Shown: piece by piece, positions 35,624-46,859 of the stretch
How positions within the stretch are numbered: position 1 is the first letter of the stretch
Layout of the letters: every line of letters starts with the position of its first letter
From: Amoebophrya sp. A120
Lineage: Eukaryota > Sar > Dinophyceae > Syndiniales > Amoebophryaceae
Length of the DNA stretch: 64,000 nucleotides
Assembly: GCA_905178155.1 (NCBI GenBank)
Contig: CAJINV010000007.1
Coordinates: 154,663 to 218,662 of the forward strand
Direction: 5' to 3'
The notes under the pieces: model-generated
What the model was told of the DNA's origin: nothing
Databases searched by the model: none
The model's input: only the letters and a program-made list of their open reading frames with translations
Made by a program: the position numbers and the translations under genes

Positions 35624-37164
35624 GATGGTGGGCCGCGGGTACTAGAATTAAACTGACTTCCAAACAGACAGGGGAAAAGCTACAGCTACGTCACAGCGAG
35701 AAGCAGTGGCAGATGTTGAACCACTTCTGCAAACACCAAACAAGATATCATCATGACCCCAAGGCTTACCCTCGGAGGCGAGGCTTTCTTTACGAGTGCC
35801 AGTGAAGACATAGCAACACCACGTCTAGCATGATAATAATTACTCGCGACTAGAAGTGAAGAAAAATCTTCGATACTCCGTCGTAGGCGAGAATGGCATG
35901 TCTAAAATGTGGTCTTTATAATTACAGCTGTGTGAAGTTCTGCAAAAAGAGCGGAATTCCAACATTTATGCAAGAATAGAAGATTTCATCTGAATACGAG
36001 ATGAATATAGATCTGGTTCCATGAGGGAGGTTCTGCGAACGACAGTGTTGGAAGAGCATTTATATCAAAATGACATATAGTGTACTGATTTGATTAGTAC
36101 TGTCGTGTCCCATACAGTACGAGTACGACGTTTTTGGTAGACCGCGGGCGGTAAGTTCATCTCGGTACACACTACATAATGACCGATATCTATGCCAAGA
36201 ACCGAAAAGTAAATCAAAAACGGAGCATCGACGCGTCTCTTTTCCATGGGTATGACTATGAGTACTGGTCGCACCTTAAATTCATGAGCTCGACCGATTT
36301 TGTTTTTCCGTGCGATGAATGCAACGGCACGATACCTCCACGAGGGGTAACTTGGTCAATGTTTTCCCGAAATGCGAGTAAGTACCCGTTGGCATGGTGC
36401 TCCAGGTGAGTTAATTTGCTACCTGGACACCTAGTGCTTGCGTTTCTTGAGTTTGCCTTTTTGCTTTCTGGATTGAATCTAAAAAATTCCGCCTGATGTG
36501 TGACGCACTGGTTTTTGGGAATGATTTTTCTGAAAAACGCATGCTTGTTGGGAAATGATATGGTGCTGTAATCATATGTGACGGACTTTTTTATTTTCTT
36601 AATCTGCTCATGCTAGAAATCAATGATTTGGTCCGTGCGATTTCTCTGTATCATAGTGAGAATGGGAAGTCCAAGAGGACCGTGTCTTCGAAAAATAAAA
36701 AAGAATGAGTAGCGACAAAGCGCTAGAAAACACAAACAGCTTCTTATTGCGTACACGTACAACTACAATGGCAACAGTTCCGACCTGAAAAGTACTATCG
36801 TAGTCCATCGCCACATGGCAAAAAAATCAAGATGAGGTGTGGAAAAATCACCTAAGCTTTATAATTGGACTAGAGGCTGTATGGAAACTGGTATATCAGT
36901 CTGACGCATTTCTTCGGAAATATGACGTAGCCTCTCACATATGCTTTGCAAAAGTGTTGGAAACCCAAACCGGATTCTTCCACACTATCTTCTACCTGTG
37001 AGAGTTGGCCGTCCCACGCAAGTAGATCTTCACAAGTTCGAAAAATAGCTTCGGTTTATCTTTATCTATGGGTACTGGAAAACAAATATAAATGAGAAAA
37101 GGAAATAATTTATTATGTCCTTCATGATCATGCTCAGGCGGTACTGCGAATAGGCGCCTTTTCA
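35624..37164. other. Intergenic, possibly a plus-strand exon at 36179-36409
   Basis: About 1.5 kb. The plus-strand frame 36179-36409 encodes 76 aa with a CDEC pair and runs into CAGGTGAGTT, a good canonical donor at 36407-36414. No convincing next exon was found. AT-rich elsewhere; nothing else recognised. Confidence 0.3.
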
Positions 37165-39659
37165 TTACATAATAGCCAGCAACTCCGCTTTACATTCTAA
37201 CATTTTCTCAATTCTGCGCATCGCGTCCGCGCGTTGTTCCGCCCTGTGCGTGTCCTCCTCCGCGCACTTGCAGAGATCCGCGTTTTGCGTCACGATGTTG
37301 TCTTTGATCCACTGCGCGCGCTTTTTCAGCACCTCGTTGACCACCTCCTTCATGATATTGTCGGTGAAGGTTTTGCATTCGGTTTTGAACAAGGCCTTGA
37401 CCACCTTTTCGACTTCCACTTTCTGACGCTCGTGCAGATCCATGGCCTTGTAGCGCTTCACCGCAATCTCTCGTGCTTTAGCCAAGCTTTCTCTGATCTC
37501 CCCGTCGGGGAGCCTACGGTCCAAAAAACGAGCTTGTTCCTTCACCAGAACAGCAACAGCCTCCTGAATAAAATCATCTGGGCAGATGGTCTGTTCGTAA
37601 ACACTGTCCCCGAAGTAGTGATTCACAGTGCCAAAGTCGACCTCCCGCTGTAGACGCTCCGCGAATTTCGCCTGTACGGAAGGGAACGTCTCCTTCTCGC
37701 AATGCTGCTGCCAGAGGTCACTGACGCGGCGAACCAAAGGCTGGGGAAACGTAGCGCTGCACTAAATTTCCGATGTTGCCAGGCACTTGTCGAGGTTCAG
37801 GGCGGATTTCACGCAGTACTTCTCGAGCGTCCCGCGAAACTTACCCAACAAGGGCGCCCACCATATATCGACGATTTCGCGCATGCATTTTTTGACGGCC
37901 TCCTCCCCCTGAAACTGCGGTGGGTGAAAGGCGTTCTTCTTGTACTTAGAATCGGTCCACTGTTTCGTGATGTTCTCCTCCGTTTCCGTAATCCCTTGCA
38001 CGAACCGCTCCAGCTCCTCGGTAATTCGCTCTTCGACATCGCATTGCGCGCCGGCCAATACCTTCTGGGCCTCGCGGACCACCGCGTCGACCGACGCCGG
38101 CTGCTCCCCAACGCGAGCGAGGTCCTTGCGTGCCTTGAGAAGTTTCTCTTCCACCTGCTGCATCACTCCAGGGACGTTCTTGCGAATCAACTGTGCGTAG
38201 ATAGGCGGCAGGCGCTCCTTCAATGCGTCAATACCCGCTCGCGCCTCTGGGAGACCAAGGTCGCTCAGGAGCTCGGTGCGCTCCTGGTCTCGGTCATACG
38301 TTTTTCCCCCGGGCGCGCAAATCACGGCGTGTGGGCCGAGCAGGGTGCTGGTAAGCATATCAGACTGTTCATCTTCAAAATCTCCATCGGAAGTATCCTC
38401 TTCAACTTCATCATTATCATCATCATCATCCTCCTCCCCATTCTCATCTGATTCAGATTCTGAGTCTTCGTCACTATCACTTCTCCCGAAGGATTGCAAA
38501 CCTTCCCGCACCAGCTCCACCGCTCGCACCTTCGTCTCTTCGGAATCGAAAGTGTCAAACTTGGTCAGCACCCGCATGGTGCGCACGCCTTTCGGATCGT
38601 GCTCTTTCGCGATCCCAATAGCCGACGCCAGCTCCGCATCTTGTTTCGCCTCGGACACCAGTAAGATTAAAGTCTGCGGCTCCTTGATGTACTTATTGAT
38701 CATGTTGCGCACCTCGCTCGCGCCCTCCCCTTGGTTGATGATTCCCGGCAGGTCGATCACGATGAGGTCCAACACGTCCGGGCCGGAAACGCGCACAAAA
38801 ATCTCGTCCGTGCAAACCTTTTGCTTCAGCGCGTCCTGTTGGGGATTTAGGGGAGGATCGAATAGGGAGACAAGGGTGTAAAAACAAGAGAGGCTATACA
38901 GGGTCTTAAACGTCCGTCAGCCGCGACCGAACTTAAGTACAAAAACGCCAGGATCGGTAGTAAGTCACAAAATTAAAAAATCGTGTACCAGTGCGGTTTG
39001 TTGTTTTTCCAGAATTTTTTCCGCCAGCTCCGCGATGTCACATTTCACGTAGTCCTTGTTAGCGGTTTTGATTTCGAACACGCGCGCGCCATCCCCCGTG
39101 GGGTCCTTTTTGCAACACTCGACCACAATCGGCGCCTTCGTGCAAATACCGGCCGCGGTTGGAAAGGTGACCCCCGTATCAAATGCAAAAGTGTCTGGGT
39201 CTGGAAGATTCTGAGACTTGTCATGCAAGTTTTACACGAGCCATGATGTCCGTGATGCATGCCCTAGCATCACAGATTTTTTGAGGGCTTCTTGATGCCT
39301 ATTTTGCATGACAAATGCCCTCTCCTCGTAGCCCAAACTGGAGTCCTCTTGCTGGTCACGCAATACAGTTTTTTTTTTGAATCCAGAGACAGCATCACAA
39401 ATTTCAAATCTTCCAGACCCAGACATTTTTGCATTTGATACCCCGTGATCAGGGACAACACCGAACTCTTCCCGGAGCTTTGGTCTCCGACAACGCAGAT
39501 CTGCGGCAGACGCAAATCTCCGCCCGCGATCCCGCGGATCTTTTGCAGCGCGGCCAGCTGCTTGGTATACGTCTCGTGGGCGTTGGTTGTAATGCCGTCA
39601 TACGAGACCACAGGGGCTTCTCCCGTAGTTGCACTAGCACGGTTTGGTGGGGAGACCAT
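37165..39659 (-). CDS. Dynamin-family GTPase, about 690 codons, three exons
   Basis: Membrane-remodelling GTPase. Exon 1 (39659-39441) has the P-loop GDQSSGKSSVLSLITG; exon 2 (39176-38989) has switch I, FPTAAGICTKAP; exon 3 (38835-37165) has DLPGI (DxxG) and TKFD. A strongly acidic insert (D/E/S-rich, 38345-38505) interrupts the GTPase-stalk region. A helical stalk and a GED-like C-terminus follow; there is no PH or proline-rich domain, so it resembles DRP-type dynamins. Removing the introner plus 5 nt and the 153-bp GT-AG intron gives 691 codons. An in-frame TAG at 37762-37764 splits exon 3; homology-like sequence continues directly after it (FPQPLVRRVSDLW), so readthrough, a sense stop, a nonsense mutation or a 39-nt GC-AG intron (37741-37779) are the options. 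Confidence 0.85.
38836..38988 (-). other. Canonical GT-AG intron in the dynamin gene (153 bp)
   Basis: Donor CTG|GTACACG and acceptor CCAACAG|GACGCG on the minus strand. It has no TSD, no terminal inverted repeats and no introner motif. Splicing joins …QQTAL|DALKQKV… in frame. It is the only clear spliceosomal-type intron in the window. Confidence 0.85.
39177..39440. mobile_element. Introner, family A (264 bp)
   Basis: TSD ccccg/ccccg. Intron 1 of the dynamin gene, inserted between the P-loop and switch I (…SLITG|VTFPT…). Confidence 0.92.
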
Positions 39660-40801
39660 TTTGTGACAAAACGCTAGGTGTAGGTACGGAAATCGAAATG
39701 GGAAAAAATGAAAATGATAAAATGCGCGACGCACCTAATATACAGAATCCAATGTACAAATAACAATTCAACTTTTTGATAGATACGCAAAATTAGACGC
39801 TAAAAAAGACCGTGGTAAAGCCTTTGGAAAATAAAGTAAAAGCGAGGAAATAGAAGGTCAATGTGGATTTTGACGAAGCCACACGCCTTCAAAAATTATG
39901 CCTGATGGTGATGTAGCGATCTGATGAAAAACTCCAGACCGTTCATACATCCAAGAGGATCCAGTTCAACATTGGTTCCTGATCAGTGATCAGGAATGGT
40001 CTAGAATTGATCTTCCAGCGCCGGATCTGGCCTTGCGCTGGGTCACAACATTCGGCTAGTCATATTTTTGCTGGGCCGCTCTTTACCGCTGAGCACGGCC
40101 GTTCAAGTTCTGGTGAAATGCATGCTCGTCCGTCGTGCTCTTTTGCACCCGACAAGTTTGATCCAACAACATGATGTTGAAAGACGAACATATACAAGTG
40201 GCCAGACACAATGTGTTGACCAAGACCCGAATTCAGCTGCGCATCTAGAAGATGATCCTCTGCAATAAAAGTTAGTGGTGGGGACAGTACCATCTTCCAG
40301 GTCATGCTCATGCAGGGAGAAAGTCCCTTGCAGCAAAATTCAATGATCGAATAAACTCATGCGAGGGTAGGAATTCTCAAGAAGTGAATGTGTGTGTGAA
40401 AGTAACGCAATACTACTTTTCATCTGGGAAGTACGTCGAGTGTAAGAAGTCATCGCAAAAACTTTTGCAAAGTACAATATGATTATTTCACAACGTAGCA
40501 GAAAATGCGAAAATCACGATACCACATCCTCACAAATACATACATCAATTTGGTTACAGGTAGTGGCGCATCTGATATCGAACATATACTGGAAATCACA
40601 ACATTCACTTCAAGCAGTAGAGTGTGACTGACGAAAATAACCGGGAGAACTCCCGTGAGTGTGACTGACGAAAAGTCGATAGCTTACTACGATATCAAGT
40701 GGAAGGAAGGGATCTGGAATATTTGTCGTCGGTAAACTGAAATAGCTTAGGCAACCAACTTGTTCGTTTCGTCCTGAACGAATAATATACCCGTAATAAA
40801 T
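39660..40801. other. Intergenic, nothing recognised
   Basis: About 1.1 kb upstream of the dynamin gene. A short direct repeat GTGTGACTGACGAAAA occurs twice near 40621 and 40657. No gene seen. Confidence 0.5.
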
Positions 40802-41651
40802 ACCAGCCATGCTCCGGCTGCCGCCGGAGCGCAAGGCTGTTGGGCCGGGGCAATACTGTTTGCCGATTGGACCACAACACCGAGGGCCTGCGCATAGCGA
40901 AACATACGGGAGGCCTGCCGCCTGTTTGCGTTGCGCCAACCCGCAGGACCGCTTGCGCGCTTCCCGCGCCTGTGGGCGCTCTGCGCAAGGAGCAGCTGCA
41001 AAGAGCAACGGGGGCGAACAGAAGCAAGCCGCTCGTCGCAAGAGGGTAGAGCGAGAGGGTGGCGCGGGAGGGTAGCGCGAGAGGGTTGCGCGAGAGGGTG
41101 GCGCAAGAGGGTGGCGCGAGAGGGTAGCGCGAGAGGGTGGCACGGAAAGAGACCGAGCCAAACAAGTCCGCAAATGGCCTGCAGTGCGCAATATGGGCAG
41201 CACCATGCGGATTCGCGCCCATTTCTTTCTGTTTTTACCCTCTCGCAGACCTCTCGCAGACCCTCTTCTTGACCTCTTTTGGGGGTCCCCACTAATAATC
41301 CGGCTATACTCGCGGGTAGAGGTCGACAGAGGTGGCCGAGAGGTGGCCAAGGGGGTCCGCGAAAGGTCTCCCCTTATTCGCGCAACCTCTCGGCACCTCT
41401 GTCCACCTCTCGCGTGCCCTCTTTTCTACCTCTCTTCACCCTCCGAGGCCCTTAGCGGCCCCAAAGGGCGACCCCTTCGGCGGGCTATACTCGCGCCACC
41501 TCTCGGCCACCCTCCCGAATGACCTCCCGCGCCACCTCTCCACCACTGTCGACCTCTTTTTTACCTCTTTTGACCTCTTTTTGACCTCCCTGTCACCTCT
41601 CGTCTACCCTCTCTAAACCAGTATTTTCGCATGAATATAATAGATAGTAAT
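40802..41651 (+). repeat. Dispersed GAGAGG-rich repeat, copy 3
   Basis: About 850 bp, same ends and order as copy 1 (hairpin, GCGAGAGGGTG run, TATACTCGCGGGTAGAGGTC block, ACCTCT run, GCATGAATATAATAGATAG). This copy is not in an introner; it ends 15 bp past the stop of the gene at 41667-42948. Confidence 0.8.
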
Positions 41652-41666
41652 GATCAATCGGTGTCT

Positions 41667-42948
41667 TCACGCCTTCCCCTTCTTTTTCTTCCCTCCACTC
41701 GCGCGGGCCATGAACTTCGCAGCCGCGGCGTTTGCTTTCTGGCTCCCCCGGGCCGCTTTCGCAAGGTCATCGAGGCTGGCGCCCTTGTGTGCATTGCAAA
41801 CATGTCTGGGTCTGGAACATCGCGGAACTTGTCATGCTTGGCTGGGAAGAGAGAAAAGTCTGTCATGCGTGTTGAGCTAGTGGAGCGCAAAAAATTGGTG
41901 TCTCCACCCATGTGAAACTCGTGCGATTTTTTGTCATGCCGTTTTTCCACACGCTAAACGTAGGGTCACCGAGATGATGCTCACTTGTTACGCAAGCGCC
42001 CGTGGTAGTCGTGGAGAACGAGGTTGCTTAGCTTATCATCCGCGCATAAGTAACCGTCACGACTTTCCCGAACCAGACTACACATTTGCAACAATGCATA
42101 AACTGGAAGGCGAAGTAGCAGCGTTTTGGTCCCCTCCTTCCGAGGCGGCGACTGCGCTCGCCTTCTCCAAAGCAGAAGTTGTATCTGCCGTAGTAGTGGA
42201 AACATTGTCGCTTAACGAACTAGTAGGTCCACCGCCTCCAGGGTTACTAGTTGTAGTGCCCGCGACGGCGCCCTTCGGAGAGTTATCACATGCAAAAATG
42301 TCTGGGTCTGGAAGGATGCAAGGTTTGTGTTTGTCATGCACACTTTGCATGACTCCTGACGTATGTGATGCATACCCTAGCATCACAGATTTTGTGAGGG
42401 CTTCCTGATGCTTATTCCGCATGAGAAATGCCCTCTCGCCGTTGCAAAAACTGGACCTCTTTTGCTGGAAATGCAATACAGATTTTTGTAGTATCCAAAT
42501 GCAGCATCACAAGTTGCAACCTTGCAGACCCAGACACATTTGCATTTGATAAGAGCCTGGCGGCGTCGATTTCAGCTCTGGCGGATTCGTCTTTAGCTCG
42601 TGCACCATTCGCGTCTATGCATTGCAAAAGTATCGTACTCGTATAAATGCAATACAAATTTCCTCAGCATAAGAAATGAAATTTGTCATGCTAATTGACC
42701 TTAGGAAAAAGATTTGTATTGCATAACTGCAGTTACTACGAGTACGATGCTTTTGCACAGGATAGCGTTTTGGAATTGGCAACGATGGTCTGCTCGTGCT
42801 TGTCTGCGGGAATGTAAACGGGCCTTTCCATCGCTTCAGGGTAGCCTTCGTTTCCTTTCGTGGCGGAGTCTTTGTAAACTTGCATGGCATTCTTCTTGCT
42901 CTCGTCGGACTCCTTGTCCTCACAGAGACCGCAACAGCCGCCAAACAT
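41667..42948 (-). CDS. Unknown small protein, 178 aa, four exons
   Basis: ATG at 42948 in exon 1 (42948-42765), then 42615-42552, 42283-42101 and 41787-41667. Removing three introners and three 5-bp copies leaves 179 codons. The N-terminus MFGGCCGLCED has three Cys and could be palmitoylated; the middle is Ser/Thr/Ala-rich (STTTADTTSALEKASAVAAS); the C-terminus is basic (SGGKKKKGKA). No domain recognised. The stop sits next to a dispersed repeat, so its 3' UTR may include repeat sequence. Confidence 0.72.
41788..42100. mobile_element. Introner, degenerate family A (313 bp)
   Basis: TSD poor (ccttg/aactg). The left end is TGTGCATTGC rather than TATGCATTGC; the right arm has lost most of its CCAGACCCAGAC block. 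Third intron of the 178-aa gene; the frame still joins. Confidence 0.7.
42284..42551. mobile_element. Introner, family A (268 bp)
   Basis: TSD agagt/agagc (4 of 5). Second intron of the 178-aa gene. Confidence 0.88.
42616..42764. mobile_element. Introner, family B (149 bp)
   Basis: TSD gcgtc/gcgtt (4 of 5). First intron of the 178-aa gene. Confidence 0.88.
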
Positions 42949-43619
42949 GTTTAATATGGTCCGGGTAGATATCCGTCGCTGTAAATCCTTTTCTCAAGAG
43001 TGCCACTTCTAGAGGACACGAGAGCTGTCACTAGTTAGAGTTAGTAGTTTCAAGAAACAAAAGGGTAAGGGCTGTGCTGAGATTATTTCGACTCACGCTT
43101 TGGAAGCGATGCGCACCATGCGGAGAATAAAATCAGTGGTAACAATGTGCGGATTCAAAAGAGGTGTCGACGTGTTGGCAAGGGGTAATGAAGCATCCTG
43201 TGGTCGATGACGGTGCTGAGATTTATTTGTTGCCAAGAATTTGAATTACAATTACTCGCCGCGCCCAACGAGTAAATCAAAATAAAAGATGTGCTGCTCG
43301 GTCGTACGCGTATGTACCCCTTCCTGCGTGGAGGTTGGAGAACAATATTATGAATAACATTTACAGCCTCATCAACATTAGGCTGTAGTCTTTCTGTTGA
43401 AACTGAACATTGAAAAATGACCGAGGGGCCTGCCTGCGACTGCGTCGTGTTCTTGTATAATTTGCGCAACAAACAAAACCGACTCATCGCGCAACCGACA
43501 GTGCTGGTTTCGAGCTACCGCTTTTCAGAGACGACCGAAAATCAGACTTCACTTTCGTCTGCACGAAGTACATGACTACGCTAGAAGAAACATCAGAAAG
43601 GAGCCGCGGGTGCACAGTG
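42949..43619. other. Intergenic, nothing recognised
   Basis: Upstream flank of the 178-aa gene. No introner motif or gene-like ORF seen. Confidence 0.5.
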
Positions 43620-46030
43620 GTGTCGGGCGAGCCCTCCGTGAGGCCGCCCGCGCGCCACACAGTCTTTGCACAAAGCCGAGAGAAAAGAAACGACGGCTCC
43701 AGACGGCCCCGAGCGGAAAGCGTTTGAGTGGTACCACCATGCGGGTTCCGAAAAAACAAACAAAAAGATCTTTCGCAGCAAGGAAGCCAGATTTTTTCGT
43801 GTTCTTTCCAGCCCGCACGCTAACTATCAGGAGCAAAAAGTGTCCGTCCGGGAGCCGTCAGGAGCCGTCCCGAGGGACAGATCTAAAACAAATCCGGATC
43901 GGATTCTTCTGATTTTGCGCCGAGGCAATTTTTTCAGCGAGAAATCCAGAATGCGTGAAAGCGTGGCGAAACCCGACGGCCTGGCGAAGTCTGAGGCCAA
44001 CACACAAAAAAAATGACGGCTCCGGACGGCCCCCGAGCGGAAAGCTTTTGAAGGGCAACACCGTGCGGGTTCCGGCAAAAAGACGCAAAAAGATCTTTCG
44101 CAGCAAGGAAGCTAGATTTTTTCGCGTTCTTCCCAAGCCGCACGCTATGATGAGCAAAAAGTGTCCGTCCGGAAGCCGTCCGGAGCCGTCCCGAGGGACA
44201 GATCTAAAACAAATCCGGAGCAGATTCTTTTGATTTTGTGCCAAGGCCATTTTTTCAGCGAGAAATCCAGAACGCGTGAAAGCGTAACGAAACCCGACGG
44301 CCTGGTGAATTCTGAGGCCGACGTACAAAAAAAATGACGGCTCCGGACGGCCCCCGCGCGGAAAGTTTTTGAAGGGCAGCACCGTGCGGGTTCCGAAAAA
44401 AAAGAAACAAAAAGACCTTTCGCAGCAAGGAAGCTAGATTTTTTCGTGTTCTTTCCAACCCGAGCGCTATGATGAGCAAAAAGTGTCCGTCCGGAAGCCG
44501 TCCGGAGCCGTCCCGAGGGACAGATCTAAAACAAATCCGGAGCGGATTCTTTTGATTTTGCGCCGACGCAATTTTTTCGGCGAGAAATACAGAATGCGCG
44601 AAAGCGCAAGAAAACCCGACGGCCTGGTGAATTCTGAGGCCGACGTACAAAAAAAATGACGGCTCCGGACGGCCCCCGCGCGGAAAGCTTTTGAAGGGCA
44701 GCACCGTGCGGGCCCCGAAAAAAAGAAACAAAAAGACCTTTCGCAGCAAGGAAGCTAGCTTTTTTCGTGTTCTCTTCAACCCGCACGCTATGAGGAGCAA
44801 AAAGTGTCCGTCCGGGGGCCGTCCGGAGCCGTCCCGAGGGACAGATCTAAAACAAATCCGGAACGGATTCTTTTGATTTTGTGCCAAGGCCATTTTTTAA
44901 GCGAGAAATCCAGAACGCGTGAAAGCGTAACGAAACCCGGCGGCCTGGTGAATCCTGAGGCCGACGTACAAAAAAAAAGACGGCTCCGGACGGCCCCCGC
45001 GCGGAAAGCTTTTGAAGGGCAGCGCCGTGCGGGTTCCGAAAAAAAGAAACAAAAAGACCTTTTGCAGCAAGGAAGCTAGATTTTTTCGTGTTCTTTCCAA
45101 CCCGCACGCTATGATGAGCAAAAAGTGTCCGTCCGGAAGCCGTCCGGAGCCGTCCCGAGGGACAGATCTAAAACAAATCCGGAGCGGATTCTTTTGATTT
45201 TGTGCCAAGGCCATTTTTTCAGCGAGAAATCCAGAACGCGTGAAAGCGTAACGAAGCCCGACGGCCTGGTGAATTCTGAGGCCGACGTACAAAAAAAATG
45301 ACGGCTCCGGACGGCCCCCGAGCGGGAAGCTTTCGAAAGGCAGCACCGTGCGGGTTCCGAAAAAAAGCAACAAAAAGACCTTTCGCAGCAAGGAAGCTAG
45401 ATTTTTTCGTGTTCTCTCCAACCCGCACGCTATCAGGAGCAAAAAGTGTCCGTCCGGAAGCCGTCCGAACCCGTCCTGAAAGAGAAAGTCTGAGCGAAAC
45501 CGCAGCGGCTTCTGATCATTCTATACCTTTTCCAATTTTTTCACTGAAAATGAGAAAACATCCCCGTTGAAGTGAAGCACGACGGTATGAGTGCCGGTTG
45601 GCCAAAACCGAGAAAAACCCGACGGCTCCGGACGGCTCGGGGACGGATGATCTATGGAAGGCCGCTCCGTGCGGATTGGAAATTATTGGAAGAGAAAAAC
45701 CTTCGCAGACCACGAAGGCGCAATTTTCTCTCAATTTTCCAAGCCGCATGCTACGAGGGCCATACACCATCCGTCCGGGGGCCGTCCGGAGCCGTCGCGA
45801 GAGAAACAATTTTCACGAAACCGAAGCGGCTTCTGATCATTTGATACCTTTCCCAATTTTTTCACTGAAAATGAAAAAACATACCCGTTGAAGTGAAGCA
45901 CGAGGGTAGGAGGGCCGTTGGGCCAAAACCGAGGAAAAAACGACGGCTCCGGACGGGTCAGGGAGGGAGGGGCTATGAGAGGCCGCTCCGTGCGGATTGG
46001 AAATTCTTGGAAGAGAAAAACGCTTTCAGG
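43620..46030. repeat. 321-bp tandem array, about 7.5 units
   Basis: The marker GACGGCTCC recurs at 43692, 44015, 44336, 44658, 44979, 45300, 45621 and 45942, a spacing of 321 to 323. The first six units are close copies; the last two are diverged but keep the exact spacing. As 321 is divisible by three, several frames on both strands stay open over many units (for example 43858-44382 and 44897-45442, minus), which I treat as artefacts. Confidence 0.95.
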
Positions 46031-46859
46031 TGATCATACTTAAATTGATGAACACCGGACGACACGACACGGGGACCTCTGCCTCCCGCGGGACCGGGCG
46101 TCATCGAACGCTCGGCCAACTGATTACCTTTTCATCTTTGACGGCAGCATGAATATTGCGTGTCATGTGTCGCAACTGCTAGAAGCTACGTGGCACGTAG
46201 TACGTGCAGTATAGTAGTTTCATAGTACGGTCTTTCGATGCCGCGAACCGACATCGGGGCTGCGAGCCGGCAGTTTTTGTCCACATCGATCACCTAGCGG
46301 ATCATCATGCTGCTGCCTGTTAGTGGTCTGACCAGGATTTTAGGTCTCTACTTCTACCTACTCTCCACGACTACAAGTCCGAGCCATTCTAAAAAATCAA
46401 AACTAGTGCGGTGGGGCAAAAATCATACAGGGGTTAGGAGATAGAGAGCAAAGTGTACAAAATTCACTAGATATAGATACATGGTCAACCTAAAGCTGGA
46501 GACCAGACAAAAAGGAAGCTCATGCACAGAGGGTGCGGGGTTGAAGATGATCGCCATGTAGTAAAAATAAAAAAGCAAACTACTCTATCTTCTTCAAGTT
46601 GGTGGACCGTCACCACACGACCTACCGCACATCTGTTTTTTTTTGTGCAGGGCCACGTGCATAGTCATCAACTGCCAAGAACGCTGCTCATCTTCAGCTA
46701 AAAACAAGCAGTCTATAGTAGTACTTAGAAGCCACTTCGCCAATACTTTGAAGCGATTTCTTATTTCAACATAATTTTGTGTTCATCTTCCACTTGGTAC
46801 AGCAACTTTGGATAGCAATTGTTTCTCCCTTGAGTTGTAGAAGTAGTTCTTCCATCTCT
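46031..46859. other. Intergenic, nothing recognised
   Basis: Flank between the 321-bp array and the 3' end of the secreted-protein gene. No gene, array or introner motif seen. Confidence 0.5.

Noticed and set aside
43858-45442. Genes in the 321-bp array
   Set aside because: Frames recur in every unit on both strands because the period is divisible by three; no domain or start context.
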